Shown here: piece after piece, positions 24,435 to 32,420 of the stretch
Layout: each line of letters opens with the position of its first letter
Numbering within the stretch: the first letter of the stretch is position 1
Assembly (NCBI GenBank): GCA_000961805.1
Contig: LADV01000080.1
Coordinates: 1-32,873, forward strand
Direction: 5' to 3'
DNA from: Peptococcaceae bacterium BRH_c23
GTDB taxonomy: Bacteria > Bacillota_B > Desulfitobacteriia > Desulfitobacteriales > Desulfitobacteriaceae
Length of the DNA stretch: 32,873 bases
Position numbers and translations under genes: made by a program
Notes under the pieces: generated by a model
Database searches by the model: none
Told to the model about the DNA's origin: nothing
Seen by the model: only the letters and a program-made list of their open reading frames with translations

Positions 24435-24606
24435 TTGCAAGCAGTAGGGGGGTAATCCTCTGAAGAGAGTATATAAACTACTATTACTTTTCTGCATATT
24501 AAACGTCATAGATGACATTACTACCATGCTCGAAATAAGCCATGGGGCAGTAGAAGGGAATCCAATAGCAGATTACTTTGTCGGCAATAATGCGTTGCAT
24601 TATTAT

Positions 24607-26855
24607 TACTACAGCGTAACATAAAAAATGCTAGACAAAACGAATCTTCTGTGTTAAATTAGTGATGAGGACTCGGAGGATGACAGTGTAACATATACAA
24701 GGGATCTCTCTGTCCTCAAAACTGAAAGGATTCGTTAGTATGAAACTAGAAAATGTTATTTCTTCTGTTGATGATACCCCCTTTGTAGAAGAAATACTTG
24801 AGATAAAATCTGCACTGAAAATTGAACTTGTCAGTCGCACAGAACTGGAAGTTCTCTGGAACCAGCTTGTGAAATCGTATCATTATCTCGGTTTTAACAG
24901 CATAATTGGTCCACGAGTAAAGTATCTTGTGTGGTTTAAGGAACGTCCTATTGCTGCTATTAGTTACACGCAAGCTTCTTATAAACTTGGCATGCGCGAT
25001 ACCTTTATTGGCTGGAGTGAAGAAGAACGCAAACAGTATTTACCGCATGTCTTGAATAATAATCGCTTTTTGATCTTACCGTGGGTGCACGTTAAAAACC
25101 TGGCATCACATATCATTGCTTTGTCGATTAAGCGTTTAAAACACGATTGGCCGATCCTTTACGGGACGGAACCCTATCTATTAGAAACCTTTGTAGATCG
25201 AGACCAATACAAAGGAACTTGCTATAAAGCGTCTAACTGGCACTATGTCGGCGAAACCAGCGGGTTTGGAAAAGTTGGAGTCACCTATCAGTATCATGGA
25301 AACAAAAAGGGAGTGTTTGTCTATACTCTGAAGAAAAACTTCAAACAATTGATGGGATGTACAGGAAAGCCCCTCCGGGTCCTCAAAGAAAATAAACATT
25401 CGGAGAGGATCACTATGCAACTGCAAAAGAATACATGGCATGAGGGACTTTTAGAAGAGGCTAATGTACGGGGTCTTGTCGATCAGTTACCCGACATGCT
25501 TCAAACTTTCTTGGATCGTTTTCTGGGCTGTTTTCGACGTTCCGAGCAAACATTCCATGCGAGTGTGTATGTCAAGGGATTATTGAGCCATTTGGAAAGG
25601 AAGTCGGTTGAACCCATCGCTTTGGAATATATAGACGATCCACGAGGTCCCCGTAATTTACAGAATTTCATGAAAAAATCTAGATGGGATGATGAAGGAG
25701 CCGCAACCATTCATCAACAGGGTCTTTCTGAGCGCCTTTCAGACGATGAAGGAATGATTACCCTCGACGAAAGTGGCATGCCTAAAAAAGGTGATCATTC
25801 GGTGGGTGTGGCACCTCAGTATTGTGGTAGTGTCGGAAAAGTAGCCAACAGTCAGGTGGGTGTTTTCGTCGGCTATTCCGGCCCTAAAGGCTATGGTTTG
25901 ATTTCAGCACGGCTGTTCATGCCCGAAAAATGGTTTGACGAAGAGCATAAACAGCTCAGGATTGACTGCGCTGTGCCCGAGGACCTAACTTTCAAGACCA
26001 AACCACAAATTGCGCTGGATTTGATTCATGAAATCGAACAATCCGGTTTATTTAAGGCGAAATGGATTGGTATGGACTGTCTTTATGGAAACAGCAAGGA
26101 ATTTATTGAGGCGGTCTCGGATAACTATTGGTATTTTGCTGATATCCATAAGGAATCACTGGCATGGCGCGTTCAACCCACATTTGAAGTGCCCGCCTAT
26201 AAAGGAAAGGGTCCACACCCTAAGAAAATGACAGCGACCATTCCAGCAGAATCTGTGTCCAAGATCGCTGAGGATGATACGATACCCTGGCGAAGAATGT
26301 ATCTTGGAGAAGGATCAAAAGGACCGATCTATTCGGAGATCAAAGTTCTTCGAATCTTTAGAGCCTTTGCGAAAGAAACGGGTGAAGTCCCGATAAAATC
26401 ATGCTGGTTATTTATTCGCCGTTTAGAAAATGGGGAAACTAGGTTTTCTGTCAGTAATGCGCCAGAAGACACTCCAGAGACTGAACTGTGCAAAGCATCG
26501 TTAATGCGCTGGCCTATTGAACAGTGCTTCCATGAGGCCATAGATGAATTAGGCATGGATCATTACGAATTCAGGTCTTGGAGAGCATGGCATCGCCATA
26601 TGCTCCTGGTGTTTATAGCCAGTGCCTTTCTACTTGAGATCAGATCGCTTATCACGGATAAAAAAAAAGTCCCATCTTAACTCTTCCCATGTCCCTATTG
26701 CTTGTTGTTGCAGCCTTGTCAGGTGATGAAAAAATGATAAAGAAGGCCTTAAAGCTGATTAATTATCATCTTCGTCGCAATTATATTGCATATAAATCCC
26801 ATCGTTTGAAGAAATTAAAGAACCTTACTGGATAAAATCAAATTACGCTGTAGTG
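24607..26855 (+). mobile_element. IS701-family insertion sequence
   Basis: The ends are imperfect inverted repeats: TACTACAGCGTAA at 24607-24619 and, reverse-complemented at 26843-26855, CACTACAGCGTAA (12 of 13 identical). The 4-bp target duplication TTAT lies immediately outside both ends (24603-24606 and 26856-26859), as expected for the IS701 family. The length is 2249 bp, longer than usual because the transposase has an extra N-terminal domain. It carries one transposase ORF. Confidence 0.85.
24740..26680 (+). CDS. IS701-family DDE transposase with N-terminal DUF4338 (DruA-like) domain
   Basis: A 646-residue protein. Residues ~25-195 match DUF4338: SYHYLGFNSIIGPRVKYLV, RDTFIGW, NNRFLILPWV, KNLASH, then YLLETFVD and GTCYKASNW. 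DUF4338 is the domain of DruA in Druantia anti-phage systems and also occurs beside transposases. Residues ~240-630 are the IS701 DDE core: D343 in TLDESGMPKKGDHSVGV, the QYCGSVGKVANSQVGVF block, D446 in WIGMDCLYG and E594 in RWPIEQCFHEA. GAAAGGATT precedes ATG 24740. The frame ends at 26680 just after a run of nine A (26660-26668). The -1 frame carries on to 26835 with the usual C-terminal tail of IS701 transposases (LRRNYIAYKSHR). So the tail is lost by a 1-nt deletion or reached by slippage. Confidence 0.9.
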   Translation: MKLENVISSVDDTPFVEEILEIKSALKIELVSRTELEVLWNQLVKSYHYLGFNSIIGPRVKYLVWFKERPIAAISYTQASYKLGMRDTFIGWSEEERKQYLPHVLNNNRFLILPWVHVKNLASHIIALSIKRLKHDWPILYGTEPYLLETFVDRDQYKGTCYKASNWHYVGETSGFGKVGVTYQYHGNKKGVFVYTLKKNFKQLMGCTGKPLRVLKENKHSERITMQLQKNTWHEGLLEEANVRGLVDQLPDMLQTFLDRFLGCFRRSEQTFHASVYVKGLLSHLERKSVEPIALEYIDDPRGPRNLQNFMKKSRWDDEGAATIHQQGLSERLSDDEGMITLDESGMPKKGDHSVGVAPQYCGSVGKVANSQVGVFVGYSGPKGYGLISARLFMPEKWFDEEHKQLRIDCAVPEDLTFKTKPQIALDLIHEIEQSGLFKAKWIGMDCLYGNSKEFIEAVSDNYWYFADIHKESLAWRVQPTFEVPAYKGKGPHPKKMTATIPAESVSKIAEDDTIPWRRMYLGEGSKGPIYSEIKVLRIFRAFAKETGEVPIKSCWLFIRRLENGETRFSVSNAPEDTPETELCKASLMRWPIEQCFHEAIDELGMDHYEFRSWRAWHRHMLLVFIASAFLLEIRSLITDKKKVPS

Positions 26856-26987
26856 TTATAAACTAATCGTAGTTGGCTTGATTTGTTTCTATCTAATTTA
26901 TGCCGCGAAAAGGAATTCGAAAAGTCAGTTGGGGGCAATTAGAGTGCTGTAGGCGACGAATTCGGTATTGGGATAATGCAATTGCCA

Positions 26988-27023
26988 ACAGCCCTCCTGT
27001 CTTTAATTAGACAAGAGGGCTGT
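26988..27023. terminator. Hairpin between IS-interrupted gene and the minus-strand synthetase
   Basis: ACAGCCCTC-C-TGTC pairs with GACA-A-GAGGGCTGT across an 8-nt loop (one C/A mismatch). No T-tract flanks it. It lies between convergent transcripts and could end both; the remaining gap to 27198 is AT-rich and empty. Confidence 0.45.
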
Positions 27024-27197
27024 GTGAGCTGTCACTTTAGAATTGAATTAGGACCAACCTAAATTGAGAACTAGATTTAAATAAGACGAAACTAATTACA
27101 GTATAAATATACCATATTTTTCATTTTGTCTGTGATTTTTTATAGCTTCTTGATCAGAAGGATTACCTTTAGGGTTTCAAAAGAAGAAGGAATCTAT

Positions 27198-27872
27198 TTA
27201 TTTGATTGTTCCAAGTGAAATGTGCTGGTTTACCGTCACTCGTCCATCAACTAATATCAAACCCTTATGTCCTACAATAACCGGGTTAAGATCGATCTCT
27301 TGAATTTCCAAATGTTCGCTTATCAAATGACCCAGTTTAATAAGAAGCGTTGCTAATTCTTGGCGATCAACGGTGGGCCAACCCCTGTATCCATCCAAAA
27401 GTTGGCGAAGTGGCCAGCGTTCTAACATAGCCAATGCTGCCTGAAGGTCTAAAGGTGCTAAAGCAAACACAACTTCATTCAATACTTCGACCAAGGTGCC
27501 TCCCAAACCAAACATCAAGACAGCCCCAAAGGTTGGGTCACGGCGTGCCCCGACTACTAATTCGATTCCAGAAGAGGCTGTAGGCTGTAAAACTATTTCG
27601 TTTTGACCCGACCAACCTTTCATCTGGACATCTAACTCTGTGTAAACCCTAGTAAGTTCTTTCTCATTATTTATGTCAAAGCGAACAAGCCCTTGTTCTT
27701 TCTTATGAGAATTAAAAGTAGCATATCCCTTAAGTACAAGAGGAAAAGCATATTTAGCAGCTACTTTGCACACATCATCTTCTACAACTGCCTCACCGCT
27801 CAGGTTAATACCATATGACCCCAGCAATTTTTGAGCTTCAGACCAACTCAATAACGACGAATTTTCGATCAT
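27198..27872 (-). CDS. ADP-forming acyl-CoA synthetase, beta (ATP-grasp) subunit
   Basis: A 224-residue ATP-grasp protein (ATP-grasp_5 type). Visible are LSWSEAQKLLGSYGI at the start, FPLVLKGYA with the ATP-binding Lys, ELVVGARRDPTFGAVLMFG and IDLNPVIV, all typical of the beta subunit of ADP-forming acetate/acyl-CoA synthetases. With the alpha subunit it converts acyl-CoA + ADP + Pi to acid + CoA + ATP, giving substrate-level energy from amino-acid or organic-acid breakdown. Its start overlaps the alpha stop by 4 nt, so they form one operon. The acyl specificity cannot be judged. Confidence 0.92.
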   Translation of the reverse strand: MIENSSLLSWSEAQKLLGSYGINLSGEAVVEDDVCKVAAKYAFPLVLKGYATFNSHKKEQGLVRFDINNEKELTRVYTELDVQMKGWSGQNEIVLQPTASSGIELVVGARRDPTFGAVLMFGLGGTLVEVLNEVVFALAPLDLQAALAMLERWPLRQLLDGYRGWPTVDRQELATLLIKLGHLISEHLEIQEIDLNPVIVGHKGLILVDGRVTVNQHISLGTIK

Positions 27873-29260
27873 CGCTTTTCCCTCCAGCCATAGAATTTAA
27901 GAGCAACTAAGCCTTTTGCAGCTGCCGCAATGGAGTGGTAGAGAGGGATTCCCGCTTGTTGTAGAAGGGGACGTTCCTTTACAACTGCTTGGCTTTCTCC
28001 AATATAGCATGCAATTACTGGTTTCTGGCATTCAGCTTGAACTTTAATCAATTCTAATGTTGGGAAAGCCCAATTGCGATGGTGACAGAAAATAGCCAGC
28101 AAGGCATCTACACCCGAGTCAGCAGCTAAGGCCGCCATACACTGGCCATAAATAAGTGCGTCGAACCCGGAGCCTGCTAAATCAAGGGGATTACGCAGAA
28201 TTACAGGTGGATTAGGACCGATAGTCTCTTCAATTCTTCGCAACGTAGCCGCAGTCAATTCCGGCAGCTTACACCCAACCGCTTCAAGGATATCAGCCAC
28301 AACGATAGCCGGCCCAGCAGTATGGGTAATTAGTCCAACTCCATTTATCGTCTCTATCGAGCCTCCGCCTACTCTATTGGGAACTACAGAAAGGGCCTTC
28401 AGCATATGGACCATTTCCTCGATGCTATCTACGGTTAATAAACTGTGTTGAGCAAAAATATCTTGGTAAAGTCGATAGGATCCTGCCAAAGTACCTGTAT
28501 GAGTTCGTGCCGCCTGCCCAGCCGCCTCTCCACGCCCAGCTTTGAAGATAACCACAGGTTTACTGCGGGCAACAGCGTTAGCCCCTTCAATAAATTCTCT
28601 TCCCTTATCCGTACCCTCTATAAAAATACCAATAACTTTGGTTTCTGGATCTTCCGCCAAGTAATTCAAATAGTCAGCATATTCTAGAATTCCTCGGTTG
28701 CCAACCCCACACCACTTAGCAACCCCAACCCCTTCATCCTGCATTTCAGCCAATAAGGATAGTCCAATTCCTCCACTTTGACTAATCACAGATACAGATC
28801 CCTTGTTTAAGGTCATAGGATAAAAGGTAGCATAAAGGGGGGAGGCTGTATTAATCAAACCTAAAGTGTTGGGGCCGACCAAGGCAATTCCCGCATTCTT
28901 GGCCACAGTTATTAAACGTTTTTCTAAAGCATGTCCCTCCGAGCCCATCTCTTTAAAACCACCGGCCGAGCAGATAACACCTTTAACACCTATGCGGGCA
29001 CATAATTCTACAAGTTCAACAGTCACATATTGATTGACCGCTAGCACTACCAACTCCGGCACAGTGGGCAACTCTGCTAATCCAGAATAACAAGTTAATC
29101 CCATGATTTGCTCGTATTTACTATTGATTGGATATACTTTGCCCTGAAAGCCTCCCTCGAGGATACTTTGCAATATATTATAACCAATCCTACCTGAATC
29201 AGGGCTTGCTCCAACAACAGCTAAGCTAGCCGGATTAAATACAACGTCTAAATTTCTCAC
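27869..29260 (-). CDS. ADP-forming acyl-CoA synthetase, alpha (CoA-binding) subunit
   Basis: A 463-residue subunit. Residues ~1-130 form the CoA-binding Rossmann domain (LAVVGASPDSGRIGYNIL, PINSKY); ~150-290 and ~300-460 are succinyl-CoA-ligase-like domains. The phospho-His is in ARTHTGTLAG (H254), preceded by VFKAGRGEAAGQ-like residues; ALVGPNTLG and ISQSGGIGLSL are typical. The start is GTG at 29260 (minus), with only a weak AGG about 10 nt ahead. It is first in the operon with the beta subunit. A hairpin at 29317 lies in its leader. In this group the two subunits are often fused; here they are separate. Confidence 0.93.
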   Translation of the reverse strand: MRNLDVVFNPASLAVVGASPDSGRIGYNILQSILEGGFQGKVYPINSKYEQIMGLTCYSGLAELPTVPELVVLAVNQYVTVELVELCARIGVKGVICSAGGFKEMGSEGHALEKRLITVAKNAGIALVGPNTLGLINTASPLYATFYPMTLNKGSVSVISQSGGIGLSLLAEMQDEGVGVAKWCGVGNRGILEYADYLNYLAEDPETKVIGIFIEGTDKGREFIEGANAVARSKPVVIFKAGRGEAAGQAARTHTGTLAGSYRLYQDIFAQHSLLTVDSIEEMVHMLKALSVVPNRVGGGSIETINGVGLITHTAGPAIVVADILEAVGCKLPELTAATLRRIEETIGPNPPVILRNPLDLAGSGFDALIYGQCMAALAADSGVDALLAIFCHHRNWAFPTLELIKVQAECQKPVIACYIGESQAVVKERPLLQQAGIPLYHSIAAAAKGLVALKFYGWREKR

Positions 29261-29316
29261 TTACATAACCTGGATTTCTCTAGCAGTATTCTTAATATAA
29301 TGTTTTGTAGATTCTT

Positions 29317-29358
29317 ACTGCAGAGAACCAGGATCCCCCCCTTCTGCAGTTTATTTTT
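29317..29358. terminator. Hairpin upstream of the acyl-CoA synthetase operon
   Basis: ACTGCAGA (29317-29324) pairs with TCTGCAGT (29343-29350) across an 18-nt loop that contains seven C in a row (29335-29341). On the plus strand TTTATTTTTT follows, like a terminator, though no intact plus-strand gene lies upstream. On the minus strand it would be in the synthetase leader. Confidence 0.45.
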
Positions 29359-29449
29359 TATCGTACGCTAGGATTTACCAACTGTCAATCCTGGCCAGAA
29401 TATTCAGCCTATTGTGTAACTATTGTCAGATATATCTTATTATGACAGA

Positions 29450-29680
29450 ACGGGCTGGACAACATAATGGATGCGATCAAAGGCTGCAATGCATCCCTAT
29501 GGACACCCCGGGCTGTGGCCTATCGTCGCAAGAAGAACATAAACGACCTCGAATTGCTGCCAGCGGTTGTGATTATGGAGATGGTAAAAGCCCAGGCATC
29601 CGGGGTGGCTTTTAGCTGCGACCCGCAGAGCGGCCGACGTGATATGTTGGTGATCAAAGCCATAGCCATCCAGGTAGGAG
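29450..29680 (+). pseudogene. Fragment of PEP synthase/pyruvate phosphate dikinase N-domain
   Basis: The frame from 29467 reads DAIKGCNASLWTPRAVAYRR, then AVVIMEMVKAQASGVAFS and DPQSGRRDMLVIKA, which match the ATP-binding domain of PEP synthase-type enzymes (C-x-ASLW-x-RA-x-YR and V-x2-M-x2-Q/A-x2-SGVAF). Just upstream, a different frame gives AGQHNG, the preceding AGQ..T/N element, so there is a frameshift as well. The rest of the ~800-residue enzyme is missing on both sides. It is a relic with no start signal. The following 29680-29900 stretch is empty. Confidence 0.8.
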
Positions 29681-29897
29681 TCTATCTACTTCGACATCTT
29701 AAAAGTAATTGCCTGCTTCCGGTTAAGAGTCAGTAACCGAAATTTGTCTTGAAAGCGGTTTTAACAACCTCAGCCATTTTAGTAGAACCTTTTTAAAAAA
29801 GGTTGGGATAGCTCCAACCGACTTTATAAGATAAATACAATAGCAAGTACATAAAATAATTAGCAAAATTAGCAAAGACCTTCATGTAAAATTTTGA

Positions 29898-29903
29898 TAT
29901 AAT
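29898..29903 (+). promoter_or_regulatory. Candidate -10 box for the PNPOx-like gene
   Basis: TATAAT at 29898-29903 (extended by GA before it) lies 27 nt before the start codon. The corresponding -35 region (AAGACC area) is far from consensus, so this is a partial promoter call. Confidence 0.4.
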
Positions 29904-29930
29904 ATGCAAAAGTCAAAAGGAGCTATAGAA

Positions 29931-30359
29931 ATGGATTTTGGAGATTGTATTAGATTTATCAACGAGAGTCAGGCAACCTGTACCTTGTGTACTATCGATG
30001 GAGATCAACCTAGGGGGAGAGGAATGGTTCCATTGTGGGTAAAAGAAGATGGAATCTATTTTACGACTGCCAGTTCTAAGAATTTGTACTCTCAACTGCT
30101 AGCTAATTCCAATGTAGAACTTTGTTTTGTAACATTGCAACCCATAAAGCATTTACGGATAACAGGCCGCGTAGAGTTTGTTGAGGATATTATAATAAAG
30201 AATAAAGCCTTAGACGAAAGACCTTTTCTAAAAGCCCTCGGTATAAATACGGCAGATGATCCAAACTTTATTCTTTTCCGGGTGGGCAACGGGGAGGCTC
30301 ATTTTTGGACATGGGAAGATAATCTAAAGGAAGCGGACATACCCAGAATTAAATTCTAG
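29931..30359 (+). CDS. Pyridoxamine 5'-phosphate oxidase-like flavin protein
   Basis: A 142-residue split-barrel protein of the PNPOx-like flavin-binding family. Landmarks are ATCTLCTIDGDQPRGRGMVPLW at the start, YFTTASSKNLYSQL (flavin phosphate site region) and LRITGRVEFVED. I set the start at ATG 29931 because AAAAGGAGCT lies at correct distance; the upstream ATG at 29904 overlaps the likely transcription start. Such proteins in anaerobes bind FMN or F420 and act as small reductases or flavin carriers; true PNP oxidase is unlikely without the PLP-site residues. It stands alone. Confidence 0.85.
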   Translation: MDFGDCIRFINESQATCTLCTIDGDQPRGRGMVPLWVKEDGIYFTTASSKNLYSQLLANSNVELCFVTLQPIKHLRITGRVEFVEDIIIKNKALDERPFLKALGINTADDPNFILFRVGNGEAHFWTWEDNLKEADIPRIKF

Positions 30360-31227
30360 CTTCTGACTTACTCAAAAATTAAGTTTATTCGCAAGAACCA
30401 ATTGATTTTTATTTGAATAAATTTTGTTAGTTCTCCATCAGTTCTCTCTTCGTCATTTGCACCCCATCGTTAGAAGATATAAATAAAGGAAACCTCCACG
30501 GAAATTTTCCAAAAACGATACAAGTTTGTGTTACTTCATTTTAAGTATATTTTGGGCTAAGAATTCGACGAAAATTATTTAATGCGTTGGTTGAGAAGAT
30601 AGAAATTCTCACTGCGCATTTTGTTTTTGAGTTGAAGAGACGGATGAGGGTGGAGGAAGGAGGGGAGTAAACTGTGAGTCGGAAGGGGAGAATCAGGAGA
30701 TGCAGTCTAAGAAAAGTTCTAGGAATGCGTCACAGATACGCAAATCTAGGCTCAAAATACTTAAAATCATGCATTATGCTGTTATGTTGATAAAAAATGG
30801 GTTGTGTTGAGCTTGGTCTAGAACAGAAACTAGCCTTAAAGATTTCTACTGGTTTAGGTGAACGGTTAGTTGTCACAATAGAAATACACTCTGAAAAGGC
30901 ATGCGGCTTATTTCACATATCGATTTGGTGCAATGATTCATGTGGATGGTCTGAAACATATAGTACAGCTCATTACAGCCTTTGCGGTAAAAAGAAATGA
31001 GAAGGTAAAAATATATATACCCGACGATTTTAGTTTATCTTTTATTTTAGAATAATTTTGCAATATCGAGAAGGATATGAACGGAAAATGTAGAAATGTT
31101 AGAGTGGAACAATCTGGGTGCTTTAGTAGTCCTCTCACGGTAGAGAAAGATACTTAGTATCCCTCAAAAAGTTGATGGGTTATAATGAGTCCAAGTTTCT
31201 TGGGAGTAAATTAAGCGAGGGGAAAAA
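30360..31227. other. Long gene-poor gap
   Basis: An 868-nt stretch of AT-rich DNA. TTTATTC (30384-30390) and GAATAAA (30415-30421) followed by TTTTGTT may weakly terminate the PNPOx gene. A purine-rich stretch at 30640-30720 contains GGAGGAAGGAGGGG and a GTG-started 38-codon frame (30674-30790, rich in Arg/Lys), and a 67-codon frame begins at ATG 30797. Neither resembles a known family, and I do not call them as genes. Confidence 0.4.
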
Positions 31228-31695
31228 ATGAGTATTTCGCAAAAGGAAATCGATTTAAAGACAGAAAACCTGGGTTTAGATCCGGCCATTTTTAATAAAA
31301 TCTTGGAGTTATACCAGGATAACAGTTATGCACATTTAACGGGTATTAAAATCGTGGCCATGGGACCTGGCAAATTGATTGCCGAAATGGTTGTAGAAGA
31401 ACATAATTCCAACATGGCAGGAACATTACACGGTGGCGCAACTGCGACTCTGGTCGATGTATGTATGGGAATGGCTTGTTTTACAAAGGGGAGCATAGTT
31501 GTATCCTGCAACATCAACGTCTCCTACCTAACGGCCGGAAAAGTAGGCGATAAGATTATTGCTGTAGGGCAGGTCATTAGGGCAGGAAAAACTGCTTGTT
31601 TTACTGAAGCAAGTTTGGAGGATGAAAAAGGTAAGATCATCGCCAAGGGTACAGGAACCTTTTTCGTTAAAGAGACTTTTGCTGAGCAAAACTAG
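31228..31695 (+). CDS. PaaI-type hotdog-fold thioesterase
   Basis: A 155-residue single-domain hotdog thioesterase. The catalytic region is NMAGTLHGGATATLVDVCMG: His-Gly-Gly followed by the helix with the catalytic Asp (PaaI/YdiI group), and INVSYLTAGKVGD is the conserved second strand. It would hydrolyse an acyl-CoA, often aryl- or short-chain. AGGGGAAAA sits before ATG 31228. It is monocistronic and terminated at 31787. In this context it may recycle CoA from acyl-CoA catabolism together with the acyl-CoA synthetase (weak inference). Confidence 0.92.
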   Translation: MSISQKEIDLKTENLGLDPAIFNKILELYQDNSYAHLTGIKIVAMGPGKLIAEMVVEEHNSNMAGTLHGGATATLVDVCMGMACFTKGSIVVSCNINVSYLTAGKVGDKIIAVGQVIRAGKTACFTEASLEDEKGKIIAKGTGTFFVKETFAEQN

Positions 31696-32067
31696 AGGTC
31701 TAAGAAAAAATAAACGATCACGTGCGCCAAAAATAGACCTTTTGCCAATACCAAAAGTGAAAAGTTACACTGCTTGAATAGAGTAGAAAGTAAGCCGACT
31801 GGGTGAGTGTTCACCTTGGTTAGGCTTATTTTCTTTATAGGATGCTAATATTTTTAGTGAGGTCCGGCAATCTCAATAACACTTAGGAAAGAAAGTCACC
31901 TACTATGAGTCAAGAGAATCTAGTAGGGCCATCGGTTATTGAGCCATAACAAAGTGAGGGAAGACGTATTTAAAAGGTTTAAACCCTCATCCTGATTGGA
32001 TGAGGGTACAGCATGATCGGCAAACAAATTGAAACGAAAATACAATGCCTTTTAAGTTACGTTAGCT
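31696..32067. other. Gap with hairpins after the thioesterase
   Basis: It contains the terminator at 31787-31834, an inverted repeat CCTACTA/TAGTAGG (31899-31905, 31921-31927) and a perfect 9-bp hairpin CCCTCATCC-TGATT-GGATGAGGG (31984-32006) with no T-tract. No coding frame is convincing. Confidence 0.5.
31787..31834 (+). terminator. Terminator after the thioesterase gene
   Basis: AAGTAAGCC pairs with GGCTTATTT, with inner stem GGTGA/TCACC around GTGT, followed by TTCTTT. It is a two-tier stem about 95 nt after the stop. Confidence 0.7.
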
Positions 32068-32259
32068 GTGGAGGTAATCAAAGTTGTTAAAAGACTATTA
32101 TTAGTGACTCTAGACTTAAGGCCTAAAGTTGGTAGTACTGGTGAAGTGCTAAAGAAAAGGTTGGAGCAAGATTTAGGTAAACGACTTGAAGGTTGGAGTG
32201 AAACACAGGTTTTACTAAATTCTAGAGTTGTTAGTCGGAAATGCACTAAGAGTAGCTGA
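32068..32259 (+). CDS. Possible small protein, unrecognised
   Basis: A GTG-started frame of 63 codons with balanced, protein-like composition (LLLVTLDLRPKVGSTGEVLKKRLEQ...), rich in Leu, Lys and Glu and likely helical. It has no clear ribosome binding site ahead of the GTG; the nearest GGAGG lies inside the frame. Its 3' end overlaps the minus-strand membrane-protein fragment by 45 nt. I do not recognise a family. It may be spurious or a remnant. Confidence 0.25.
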   Translation: MEVIKVVKRLLLVTLDLRPKVGSTGEVLKKRLEQDLGKRLEGWSETQVLLNSRVVSRKCTKSS

Positions 32260-32420
32260 GATAATTGACCCGTATGTAATTCCAAAGAATAAACCCTTGG
32301 GAATTAATTTATCTCGTCCATATGAACTTAATAACTTCACCCCCAATACTCCACCAACCATACATAGAGCAAGATTCATTATCACTCCAAGTAATTGTCC
32401 TTGCCAGACACTAATAAGAA
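32215..32420 (-). pseudogene. Membrane-protein fragment cut at the IS1634-type junction
   Basis: On the minus strand an open frame reads VWQGQLLGVIMNLALCMVGG, then SYGRDKLIPKGLFFGITYGSI and SAFPTNN before TAG. It has two hydrophobic helices and looks like the C-terminal part of a genuine integral membrane protein, which I cannot name. Upstream on that strand (from about 32415) the sequence becomes transposase coding in the other direction, so the gene seems to have lost its 5' part through the insertion or a rearrangement. Confidence 0.45.

Larger units (their letters stand above)
24460..26952 (+). pseudogene. DUF5658-like small membrane protein, interrupted by the IS701-type element
   Basis: The left piece (24460-24606) reads LLLLFCILNVIDDITTMLEI, then GAVEGNPIADYF, the N-D-x-x-T...E-x-N-P pattern of DUF5658-like integral membrane proteins. 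The right piece (26860-26952) reads KLIVVGLICFYLIYAAKRN, a second membrane helix, and ends at TAG 26950. If the insertion and one TTAT copy are removed, the pieces join in frame into a protein of about 79 residues. The start is uncertain: GGGGGGT precedes a CTG at 24460 and no ATG/GTG/TTG is present. Function is unknown. The gene is inactivated by the insertion. Confidence 0.75.

Noticed and set aside
30674..31000. Two small ORFs (38 and 67 codons) in the gap before the thioesterase
   Set aside because: No family resemblance; the first has only a purine-rich stretch upstream and the second no ribosome binding site.
32052..32285. Minus-strand 77-codon ORF at the right end
   Set aside because: Low-complexity, Leu/Ser/Thr-rich translation with no start signal; it is antisense to another weak frame.
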